Assembly (NCBI GenBank): GCA_003457135.1
Contig: DMSQ01000075.1
Coordinates: forward strand, 1 to 44,290
Direction of reading: 5' to 3'
DNA: 44,290 bases
Source: Prolixibacteraceae bacterium
GTDB lineage: Bacteria > Bacteroidota > Bacteroidia > Bacteroidales > Prolixibacteraceae
The position numbers and the translations under genes are program-made. The notes beneath the pieces were generated by a model. It made no database searches, was not told the DNA's origin, and was given only the letters and a program-made list of their open reading frames with translations. Shown here one piece after another: positions 8,159 through 15,687 of the stretch; position 1 is the stretch's first letter, and the number at the start of each line of letters is the position of its first letter.

Positions 8159-8554
8159 TTAATTGTCAGTTGATGAATAATTTGCCGGAATAATCCCATC
8201 AACCAGTTCGTTGAGTTTGATGTGTTTTTCTATAATTTCCAGGGCTTTTGTTTTGTTTACAAAACCATAAACCACAGGTTCCTTTCCTGGAATGGTAAGT
8301 TGGATGGTAGGTTCGGCATAACAATAGCCCATACAACCGGTTTGGGTAATCAGTGCATCAATTCCCTGATGATCGAGTTCCTCCGTCATAAAGGTCAGGG
8401 TATCTTTCGCTCCTGAAGCTATACCGCAAGTAGCCATCGAAACTTTAATCTGGATCAGGCTTTCGGGGCTATCACCCTTTACCCGTAAAGATATTTTTGA
8501 CTGAACTTCGGCCTGAAGTTTTTTTAAGTCAGCCAGTGTTTTAATTTTATTCAT
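8159..8554 (-). CDS. hndB: HndB-like thioredoxin-fold ferredoxin subunit
   Basis: Small protein related to HndB of four-subunit NADP-reducing hydrogenases. I chose the ATG at 8554-8552 (131 aa, MNKIKTLADLK). An upstream in-frame ATG at 8617 would add 21 residues that do not look like the family. The thioredoxin-like 2Fe-2S half carries Cys43 in TCGIASGA and the pair Cys74-x3-Cys78 in GCMGYC; only three conserved Cys are seen. It is the first gene of operon hndB-hydB2-hydA2-hydC2, which therefore matches HndABCD in content with a permuted order. The 5' side (8555-8753) is AT-rich and I could not defend a specific promoter there. Confidence 0.82.
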   Translation of the reverse strand: MNKIKTLADLKKLQAEVQSKISLRVKGDSPESLIQIKVSMATCGIASGAKDTLTFMTEELDHQGIDALITQTGCMGYCYAEPTIQLTIPGKEPVVYGFVNKTKALEIIEKHIKLNELVDGIIPANYSSTDN

Positions 8555-8753
8555 AGTTGAGTTGATAGGAATGGTAATTTGATTTGATGAAACTGAGGCG
8601 ATCCCTCTAAACATCATTCCGATCTATAAAGAGATTTGCGGCAAAGTTCTGAAAAAAAACGTCGAATAGCAGTGATCAAAATCAGTATTGACTTTTATTT
8701 AATATTAGTTCAATTAAAGGGATTTTGAATTTGGTGAGCTTTGTATAAAATGA

Positions 8754-8777
8754 GAAAGCGGGCCTCTGCCCGCTTTC
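8754..8777 (-). terminator. Hairpin terminator at the end of the dcw operon
   Basis: Perfect 10-bp stem GAAAGCGGGC / GCCCGCTTTC with a CTCT loop lies 55 nt after the yqeY stop on the minus strand. A T-rich tail is present on both sides (TTTCCTTTTT on plus; TCATTTTATA on minus). It separates the division cluster from the hydrogenase operon. Confidence 0.75.
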
Positions 8778-8832
8778 CTTTTTCCACCCCAAATGCACAA
8801 AACTTGAGATTTCAAGTCCCGACATTCTATCT

Positions 8833-9282
8833 TTAGCTTAACAACGCTTTCACTTTATCCGAGATGTCCTTCCCGTCAGCCAGACCCGCCAGCTTTTTGG
8901 AAGCTACTCCCATTACTTTCCCCATTTCCCTGATGCCTGTTGCACCAACTTCTGCAATAATCGCCTCAATAGCTGAGGTCAAATCGGCATCCGACATTTT
9001 CACAGGAAGGTATGACTCAAAAACTTTTACCTGAAAAATTTCCTGTTCGTAAAGATCATTCCGGCCTTGTTCTTTGTAAATAGTAGCCGAATCTAATCCT
9101 TGTTTGGCCAATTTCTGTATAATCTTCAGGTATTCCTGATCGCTTAATTCACTTGTTGCACCTACCGCTGATCTGGCTTCAATCATGACTTTCTTAATTC
9201 CGCGCAAGGCTTCGAGTTTTTCTTTCTCCCGGGCTTTCATGGCAATTAATATGTCATTACTTATCAGTTCAAATAAACTCAT
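8833..9282 (-). CDS. yqeY: GatB/YqeY domain protein
   Basis: A 149-aa protein of the YqeY family, resembling the C-terminal tail domain of GatB, thought to act on tRNA; its exact cellular role is unproven. It has the N-terminal helical part (KAREKEKLEALRGIKK) and the C-terminal YqeY fold (REMGKVMGVASKKLAG). I place the start at the ATG 9282-9280, 10 nt after the ftsZ2 stop. The longer frame begins with TTG inside ftsZ2 and is less likely. It is last in the dcw transcript, directly before a hairpin terminator. Confidence 0.88.
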   Translation of the reverse strand: MSLFELISNDILIAMKAREKEKLEALRGIKKVMIEARSAVGATSELSDQEYLKIIQKLAKQGLDSATIYKEQGRNDLYEQEIFQVKVFESYLPVKMSDADLTSAIEAIIAEVGATGIREMGKVMGVASKKLAGLADGKDISDKVKALLS

Positions 9283-9292
9283 TATTTTTGAA

Positions 9293-10717
9293 TTAATCAA
9301 CGTTATCGTGCAAATAAGAATTATTGTCCCGTAAAATTACATTATTATTTTCATCCGGCGAAATAGAAAAGCGAGAAAATTTCTCATCTACTTTTTTTTT
9401 AAATCCAAAAAAATTCGAATTCTTCCTGCGGTAGGCCGGAATATTCTCCAATTCGTTCACAGTTTCTTCCGAAGTTTGTGTAAAATCAACAGGTTCAGCT
9501 TCCTGTACACCTTTGCCTTTTTTTGAATGATTGCTTCCGTAAAGTTCTTCAAACTCGTCGTAACCACTGGGATTGATTTCGAATTCAAAGGTTTTCTGTT
9601 TGGCATTTTTTGAACCGTACAATTCAGTTTCAATCGAAGATTTAGTTTCATTTTTGGCAAATGGCATACCGATCGGAACATCATCTTCGTGAAGGGTGTG
9701 GTAGGTTTTTTCCTGAGTTTGGTTGATCACCATTTCAGGAATGCTACTTGTGCTAAACCCGGTAGCAATAATGGTCACCGAAATTTTATCGCCCAGGGCC
9801 TCGTCAACTCCATTTCCCCAAATCAGGTCAGCCGAATTGCCAGCCTTTTCCTGAACGTAATCGGTAATTTCGCCAATTTCGTCCATGGTTATTTCTTCAA
9901 TTCCTGAAGTAATATTAAGGAGGATATTCCGGGCGCCCATGATGTCGTTGTTGTTCAGCAAAGGTGAATTTAAGGCCTGCTCAACCGCAACCAGGGCGCG
10001 GTTAACTCCTGAAGCAATCCCTGTTCCCATCAAGGCCACTCCACTGTTGCGCATCACGGTTTCCACATCGGCAAAGTCAACATTGATATAGCCCGGAACG
10101 GTAATAATTTCGGCGATACCCTTCGCTGCTGTGGTCAGGATGTTATCGGCTTTAGCAAATGCGTCCGATATTTTTGAATCGCCGTACATTTCACGGATTC
10201 GCTCGTTGTTAATAATCAGCAGGGAATCAACATGCGCCTCCATCGCTGCAATACCTTCAACAGCCTGTTTGATTCGGCGCCGTCCTTCATTGCGGAAGGG
10301 GATTGTTACGATCCCGACAGTTAAAATTCCGAGTTCGCGGGCAGCCGCGGCAATTACCGGAGCGCCTCCGGTACCGGTACCACCACCCATTCCGGCGGTA
10401 ATAAATACCATTTTAGTGTTGTTACGCAACACTTTTTTAACATCTTCAATGTTTTCGATAGCCGAATCGCGGCCTGTTTCCGGTTTGTTCCCTGCACCCC
10501 TGCCTTCGGTTAACGACGAACCCAACTGAACCTTGAAAGGAACCGGGCTGTTGATTAATGCCTGGGCATCGGTGTTGCAAACCATAAAATCCACATCACG
10601 AATTCCCTGATAGTACATATGATTCACTGCGTTTCCACCACCACCACCTACACCGATTACCTTGATGATTGAACCCGAATTTACGGTTAAATCAAAATTC
10701 ATAATTTCGTTTGACAT
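9293..10717 (-). CDS. ftsZ2: Cell division GTPase FtsZ, second paralogue (with C-terminal FtsA-binding peptide)
   Basis: A 474-aa FtsZ that polymerises with GTP into the division ring. GTP-binding T1 loop GVGGGGGNAV (22-31), signature GGGTGTG (111-117) and T7 catalytic loop NVDFAD (212-217) are intact. The linker from about 330 to 420 is acidic and low-complexity. At 425-433 it carries NIPAYRRKN, matching the conserved C-terminal peptide that binds FtsA/ZipA-type anchors, followed by a basic-aromatic stretch (NFFGFKKK) and an extra 40-residue tail. It lies 25 nt downstream of ftsZ1. The two proteins align without gaps over the first 220 residues with 137 identities by my count. It is probably the orthologue of the single FtsZ of other Bacteroidota. 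Confidence 0.96.
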   Translation of the reverse strand: MSNEIMNFDLTVNSGSIIKVIGVGGGGGNAVNHMYYQGIRDVDFMVCNTDAQALINSPVPFKVQLGSSLTEGRGAGNKPETGRDSAIENIEDVKKVLRNNTKMVFITAGMGGGTGTGGAPVIAAAARELGILTVGIVTIPFRNEGRRRIKQAVEGIAAMEAHVDSLLIINNERIREMYGDSKISDAFAKADNILTTAAKGIAEIITVPGYINVDFADVETVMRNSGVALMGTGIASGVNRALVAVEQALNSPLLNNNDIMGARNILLNITSGIEEITMDEIGEITDYVQEKAGNSADLIWGNGVDEALGDKISVTIIATGFSTSSIPEMVINQTQEKTYHTLHEDDVPIGMPFAKNETKSSIETELYGSKNAKQKTFEFEINPSGYDEFEELYGSNHSKKGKGVQEAEPVDFTQTSEETVNELENIPAYRRKNSNFFGFKKKVDEKFSRFSISPDENNNVILRDNNSYLHDNVD

Positions 10718-10742
10718 GATTATCTGTTTTTCGTGTAACTAA

Positions 10743-12041
10743 TCAACTGTTTGTATTCTCTTCAGACTGTTCCGACAGACTGGAATCTTTTTCTTCAAAT
10801 AATTTCGAAAACTGCCTGACAAACCAGCTATCAACATTTGTATTTTCAGGGCTTGCCTTTATAGCTTGCTTTTTTACAGTCTTTTTCTGTTCCCTTGAAG
10901 AATGACTTACCGTGTGGATTTCCATAACCGGTTTTTTCAAAGGTTCATATTTGGTGCCCGAAGATCCAGCCGGATATAAAGGCTCATCATCATCCAGATT
11001 GATTTCAAAATCCAATTGTACAGGTTCAAGTTTGACCACTTCTGCCGGTTTCTGGAACAAACGGTTCGGATTAACATCGAAGCCTGTGGCAATAATGGTA
11101 ACACTAATCTGGTTGCCCAGTTTAGGATCGCAGCCATTTCCCCAGATAATTGTTGCGTCCTGGCCGGCTTCTTCCTGAAGGAAATCGATGATTTCTCCAA
11201 TTTCGCCCATCGTAATTTCTTCGGTCCCGGAAATAATATTGAGCAGGATATCTTTGGTGCCGTGAATACTGCTACTGTCGAGCAATGGTGATTCGAGCGC
11301 CAGGGTGACAGCTTTCATGGCGCGGTCGGGGCCTTCGGCATATCCGGTGCCCATGATAAAAACATTACTTCCGGCCATAACAGTGCTAACATCGGCAAAG
11401 TCAATGTTAATATTTCCGTGGAGTGTGATAATTTCGGCAACTCCTTTTACAGCGGTGGTAATAATGTTGTCAGCCTTTTTAAAAGCTTTTGATGCGGGGA
11501 GGTTTCCGTAGATCTTATGCAATTTCTCGTTGCTGATCACCAGCATACTATCCACATGCTCTTTTAATTTTTCTACGCCTTCCAACGCTTGCTCAAATCT
11601 CCTTTTTCCTTCAGATTGAGATGGAAGAGTTACTACGGCAATGGTTAATATATCGAGCTCGCGAGCCAGTCTGGCAATGACAGGAGCGGCGCCTGTTCCG
11701 GTCCCGCCTCCCATGCCGGCAGTGATAAACACCATTTTGGTGCATCCTTCGAGCACAGCGCGAATGTCGTCCAGATTTTCAATTGCGGCCTGTTCACCCT
11801 GTTCCGGCATGTTTCCCGCTCCCCGGCCTTCAGTAAGCGTCACACCCAACTGAATCCGGGTAGGAACCGGGTTGTTTTGCATCGCCTGTGCGTCGGTATT
11901 ACAAACCATAAAATTTACACCTTCAATGCCTTCTTCAAACATGTTTCTGACAGCATTGCACCCACCTCCACCAACTCCAATAACCTTAATTATGGAAGAA
12001 TCAGGGTGTTCAAATCCGAAGTTAAGAATTTCATCGATCAT
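10743..12041 (-). CDS. ftsZ1: Cell division GTPase FtsZ, first paralogue (no FtsA-binding peptide)
   Basis: A 432-aa FtsZ paralogue with a complete GTPase core: T1 GVGGGGCNAV (22-31), GGGTGTG (111-117) and T7 NIDFAD (212-217), so it should bind and hydrolyse GTP. The C-terminal part differs sharply from ftsZ2. The linker is shorter, no (I/L)PAxxR peptide is visible, and residues 405-417 (SWFVRQFSKLFEE) have hydrophobic residues spaced 3-4 apart, as in an amphipathic helix. It lies 83 nt after ftsA, the normal ftsZ position, and is followed by ftsZ2. It may be a partner or modulator of FtsZ2 or a specialised ring; this is inference. Confidence 0.95.
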   Translation of the reverse strand: MIDEILNFGFEHPDSSIIKVIGVGGGGCNAVRNMFEEGIEGVNFMVCNTDAQAMQNNPVPTRIQLGVTLTEGRGAGNMPEQGEQAAIENLDDIRAVLEGCTKMVFITAGMGGGTGTGAAPVIARLARELDILTIAVVTLPSQSEGKRRFEQALEGVEKLKEHVDSMLVISNEKLHKIYGNLPASKAFKKADNIITTAVKGVAEIITLHGNINIDFADVSTVMAGSNVFIMGTGYAEGPDRAMKAVTLALESPLLDSSSIHGTKDILLNIISGTEEITMGEIGEIIDFLQEEAGQDATIIWGNGCDPKLGNQISVTIIATGFDVNPNRLFQKPAEVVKLEPVQLDFEINLDDDEPLYPAGSSGTKYEPLKKPVMEIHTVSHSSREQKKTVKKQAIKASPENTNVDSWFVRQFSKLFEEKDSSLSEQSEENTNS

Positions 12042-12124
12042 AAGGCAGCAATGATTATATTTTGATTTAAGACCTTCTTTTATAATGAACCATAGGTTGA
12101 TTGAAAGATGCCCTGGTCCTAAAA

Positions 12125-13420
12125 CTAATCAGGATCGGACATATCTGTATCGGCTGTATTTTCATCAAAGAAACTTATTACAGTTTGAACTATTTTTGTT
12201 TGTACTTTAGCCATTATGCCTGGACCTGTTGGTTCCGTTTTCGTTTTTTGTTTTCTCTGCCTTCCTTTCAACTGTTCCCCATCGGCAACTGCCATATTAA
12301 GCAATCCCAATACGGTTGCAAACCGGGGATCGTAAACTTCCTTCCGGGGAACAAAGTTATTCAGGTTGGGTTTCCCGATCCGAACATCAAAGCCAGTATG
12401 AAACTTGATCAGTTGCGAAAGGTTGGGCAGCAACGAGGTGCCTCCGGTAATAACAATTCCGGCGCCCAACTTATCGGCATAACCCGATTTGCGGATCTGA
12501 TAGAAAAAATGAACCACAATCTCTTCCATCCGGGCCTGAATGATGTGGGCCAGACTTTTAAACGACATTTGCTTGGGTTCCCATCCATTCCGCTGTATGG
12601 TGACCACCTTGTTTTCAGGAGCAAAATCGGCAATGGCCTGACCAAATTGAAGCTTCATGGATTCAGCATCTTTGGCAGTTATCGAACAACCTTCCCTGAT
12701 GTCTTTGGTAATTACATTTCCGCCAAATGGAACCATTGAAGTGAAGCACAAAACACCATCATAAAAGATAGAAATTTTTGTTGTCCCTCCACCAATATCA
12801 ACAAGGGCCACTCCGGCTTCCTTTTCTTCCTCCAGCAAAACGACTTCAGACGAAGCTATCGGATCAAGAATAGCTTTCCTCACACGAATGGCGCCGCCTT
12901 CGAAACACTTGGAAATGTTCCGCTGATATGAATCCGGAGCCACATGAATTTTATAAGTACCTTCCATTTTCTTGCCGACTGAACCAACTACTCCATTGGG
13001 AACCGGTTCATCATCTATGGTATATGATTCGTGATTAATGTGATAAATGAACATGCCCTCATCCAGTTTTACGCTTTTTGCCTGTTCCATCATTTGGGCT
13101 ACCTCGCTTTCAGTTACAGGATCGTTACCGAGTTTTTTTTGCTGCTTCGAGGTAAGGGTAATCAGGTGTTGTCCGGAAATGTTCACAAATACATCAGTAA
13201 TGTCATGCCCGCTATCTCTTTCTGCCTGGCCAACGGCATCGCTGATTGCTGCAAATGTTTCTTCAACATTCACCACCACTCCCCGGTTAACACCCCGCGA
13301 TGCACTATGTCCAAGTCCGATAATCTGGATTTTACCCTCATCATTCTTTTTTCCTGCAAGGGCTACAATTTTGGTTGATCCAATGTCAACAGCAGCAAAA
13401 ATTTTCTCGTTCCTGTCCAT
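12125..13420 (-). CDS. ftsA: Cell division actin-like ATPase FtsA
   Basis: A 431-aa actin-fold protein that tethers FtsZ filaments to the inner membrane and recruits the divisome. Phosphate-1 motif AVDIGSTKI (about 10-18), an SHS2/1C region, phosphate-2 VALVDIGGGTTK (about 211-222) and the adenosine motif ITGGTSLLPN are visible. The C-terminal stretch KVQTKIVQTVISFFDE (about 404-419) is a plausible amphipathic membrane-targeting helix, followed by an acidic tail. It follows ftsQ by 3 nt and precedes ftsZ1, the standard dcw order. Partner choice matters here because only FtsZ2 carries the usual FtsA-binding peptide. Confidence 0.96.
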   Translation of the reverse strand: MDRNEKIFAAVDIGSTKIVALAGKKNDEGKIQIIGLGHSASRGVNRGVVVNVEETFAAISDAVGQAERDSGHDITDVFVNISGQHLITLTSKQQKKLGNDPVTESEVAQMMEQAKSVKLDEGMFIYHINHESYTIDDEPVPNGVVGSVGKKMEGTYKIHVAPDSYQRNISKCFEGGAIRVRKAILDPIASSEVVLLEEEKEAGVALVDIGGGTTKISIFYDGVLCFTSMVPFGGNVITKDIREGCSITAKDAESMKLQFGQAIADFAPENKVVTIQRNGWEPKQMSFKSLAHIIQARMEEIVVHFFYQIRKSGYADKLGAGIVITGGTSLLPNLSQLIKFHTGFDVRIGKPNLNNFVPRKEVYDPRFATVLGLLNMAVADGEQLKGRQRKQKTKTEPTGPGIMAKVQTKIVQTVISFFDENTADTDMSDPD

Positions 13421-13423
13421 AAT

Positions 13424-14179
13424 CTACTTTTTTGTACAAACAACCTGGTTCTGATATTTCACACTCATGAGCTTATACCTGTTCCAACCCCTGTTTTTAA
13501 ATCCCTGCTGGTAAACGGCTCTTAAATTCCTGAATTTTAATTCGTAATCTTCCGGGGTTCCAAATTCGATCAGGCAATCGCCAACTTGCGGCACCATGAG
13601 CAACTCGCCATTTGCCTGAATGAAAACCTGCTCAATCTGAGCTCTCCAAAATTCATCTTTATTCACAAAATCCGTCATTTTTAAAAGATCTTTCCTGATT
13701 CTATCATCAGGAATTGTTCCGGTAGCAATCAAAATCCGTTCGATATATTTGGGCGATGTTGGAATGATAACTCCTTCCCTGTCCAAATAATAATCAATGG
13801 TCGAGTTCTTAATTCTGAGAACCGGAGTGCGCTGATCAACACTAATAATCAACTTCCCGGTAAACGACATTCCTTTCGACTCAACCTTCCTGAATATTTC
13901 AACATTGTTCAGGGTAGTAAACGAACTTAATTTAGCTTCAAGCTTATTAATATTGATGGCTGAAAGTTTGTGCCCGATTGTAGGTATGCCCGATTTTTCG
14001 ATCATACCGGCAATTTCGTCTTCGTCAATAAAACGCGGAGAGCTTGGATTTATTTTCACCTCAACCGACTGGCACCTCACGGCTATCCACTCGCTGTAGG
14101 TGTAATAAATGGTAAATCCGATTGCTCCGAAAAGAAACAACCACGCCAGTATGACTAATATCTTTTTAACGACCTTCAT
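13424..14179 (-). CDS. ftsQ: Cell division protein FtsQ
   Basis: A 251-aa bitopic divisome protein linking FtsB/FtsL with the septal synthase. A short basic N-terminus is followed by one transmembrane helix (about residues 6-26). Next comes a periplasmic POTRA-like segment (FIDEDEIAGMIEKS...) and a beta domain (VDQRTPVLRI...YYLDREGVIIP). Sequence similarity in this family is weak, so the call relies on topology plus its exact dcw place between murC and ftsA. The start overlaps the murC end by 14 nt and the stop is 3 nt before ftsA, indicating tight coupling. Confidence 0.9.
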   Translation of the reverse strand: MKVVKKILVILAWLFLFGAIGFTIYYTYSEWIAVRCQSVEVKINPSSPRFIDEDEIAGMIEKSGIPTIGHKLSAININKLEAKLSSFTTLNNVEIFRKVESKGMSFTGKLIISVDQRTPVLRIKNSTIDYYLDREGVIIPTSPKYIERILIATGTIPDDRIRKDLLKMTDFVNKDEFWRAQIEQVFIQANGELLMVPQVGDCLIEFGTPEDYELKFRNLRAVYQQGFKNRGWNRYKLMSVKYQNQVVCTKK

Positions 14180-15554
14180 ATTTCAACAATTGTTCTTTTA
14201 CCGGTTCAACCAGGGTGTCGATATCGCCGGCGCCCATCATGATTACAATTCCAGGTTTAAATGTGCCTGCAAGCCCGATTAATTCAGACTTTGTGCACTG
14301 TATTTTGTTTTTATTTCTGATTTGCCTGAAAATCAATTCTGAAGTCACGCCTTCCATGGGCAGTTCGCGTGCCGGATAAATATCGAGCAAAACGATTTCA
14401 TCGAGCAAATCGAGACTGTGGGCAAAACCTTCGGCAAAATCTTTGGTACGGCTATAAAGGTGTGGCTGGAATACGCCTGTAATTGTCCGGTCCTGATAAA
14501 TTTCACGAACCGATTGGATAGTTGCCCGAAGTTCTTCCGGATGATGTGCATAATCGTCAATCAGCACAAAAGTTCCGTTATTCAATTGAATATCAAAACG
14601 CCGTTTAACTCCGGAATAGGTTTCAAGGGCTATACGGATTTCTTCAGGAGAAACTCCGGACAGCAAAGCCAATGCTGATGCAGCTACCGCATTTTCCACA
14701 TTCAGCAGTCCAGGGTAATTCAAAACCAGTTTCTCAATTCGTGTTTCAGGGATTTTCAGGTCGAACTGATAGTATCCATCTTTCAGTTCAATATTTTCAG
14801 CACAGAAATCGGCCTGTTCAGTAATTGAATAAGTATATGAGATGTATTTTGCTTCAGTTTCAAATCCCACCGGAAGTCCTTTTTTCAGGACCAAAGAACC
14901 ACCTTCTTTGATATTTCCGGCAAACAACTGAAAACTTTCGATCACTTTTTCGTGTGAGCCATAAATATCCAAATGGTCGGCATCCATCGAAGTGATCACA
15001 GCCAGTTCCGGTTTTAGTTGCAGGAAGGAACGGTCGAATTCGTCGGCCTCAGCAACAATCCATTCGCTGCCGGTTGAATCGAGTAACAGGTTAGTCTGAT
15101 AATTCTTTGAAATTCCGCCTAAAAAGGCAGTACAGCCAAGCTCCGAAGTTTTCAGGATATGGGCAGTCATCGTTGAAACCGAAGTTTTTCCATGAGTTCC
15201 GGCGACAGCAATGGTACGACCACTGTTGCAAATAATTCCAAGTACTTCTGCACGTTTATGAATGTTGAAACCGCGATCGATCAGGGTATTTAATTCGTGA
15301 TGAGTTGCCGGGACAGCCGGAGTATATACGATAAGGGAATTGGAAATAAAAAGTTTTTTGGGCAAAAGGGCCGGATTGTCTTCGTAATGTACGGCGATAC
15401 CTTCACGTTCAAGTGCTGAGGTTAATTCAGTTTTTGTACGGTCGTAACCGGAAACAGTGATTCCCTTGCTGGCAAAATAACGTGCCAGGGCGCTCATCCC
15501 TATTCCTCCGATTCCGAGAAAATAAACTTGTTTAATGTCGGTAAATTTCAGCAT
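14166..15554 (-). CDS. murC: UDP-N-acetylmuramate--L-alanine ligase MurC
   Basis: A 462-aa cytoplasmic ATP-dependent ligase that adds L-Ala to UDP-MurNAc. It shows the N-terminal UDP-binding GIGGIGMSALARYF (about 15-28), the P-loop AGTHGKTS and the Mur-ligase motif DDYAHHPEE. The ATG at 15554-15552 begins MLKFTDIKQVYFLG. A second copy of the first ten codons lies 1.5 kb upstream at 17055-17026 and ends in a stop, so this gene was disrupted or duplicated at its 5' end when the AlbA_2 gene arrived. Promoter or read-through supply to murC may differ from the ancestral arrangement because of the insertion. Confidence 0.96.
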   Translation of the reverse strand: MLKFTDIKQVYFLGIGGIGMSALARYFASKGITVSGYDRTKTELTSALEREGIAVHYEDNPALLPKKLFISNSLIVYTPAVPATHHELNTLIDRGFNIHKRAEVLGIICNSGRTIAVAGTHGKTSVSTMTAHILKTSELGCTAFLGGISKNYQTNLLLDSTGSEWIVAEADEFDRSFLQLKPELAVITSMDADHLDIYGSHEKVIESFQLFAGNIKEGGSLVLKKGLPVGFETEAKYISYTYSITEQADFCAENIELKDGYYQFDLKIPETRIEKLVLNYPGLLNVENAVAASALALLSGVSPEEIRIALETYSGVKRRFDIQLNNGTFVLIDDYAHHPEELRATIQSVREIYQDRTITGVFQPHLYSRTKDFAEGFAHSLDLLDEIVLLDIYPARELPMEGVTSELIFRQIRNKNKIQCTKSELIGLAGTFKPGIVIMMGAGDIDTLVEPVKEQLLKYEGR

Positions 15555-15560
15555 TCGTAT
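15526..15560 (-). repeat. Direct repeat, copy A: functional murC start
   Basis: This 35-nt stretch covers the real murC start codon, its first nine codons and the last two bases of codon 10, plus six bases 5' of the ATG. It is nearly identical to 17027-17061. Over the ten shared codons the copies differ at four bases (codons 2, 7, 8 and 10), all synonymous; codon 11 is TAT here and TAA in copy B. Confidence 0.85.
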
Positions 15561-15687
15561 ATTTTTATTGCTTTATTGTTACTTCATTTATCTGCCATTT
15601 CCGTCATTTATCCGCAAAAACGAATTTTGCAAAATGTTCCTTTTGTTCTCCCCACCCTATTGTTGCCCTTTTCTTGCCCTTATTGCC

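Noticed and set aside
8555..8617. Upstream extension of the HndB-like gene to an ATG at 8617
   Set aside because: The added 21 residues do not resemble the family, and the ATG at 8554 directly precedes the conserved KTLADLKKLQ helix.
12101..12739. Plus-strand open frame of 212 codons
   Set aside because: It lies antisense to ftsA, has no domain features, and its composition reflects the complement of ftsA codons.
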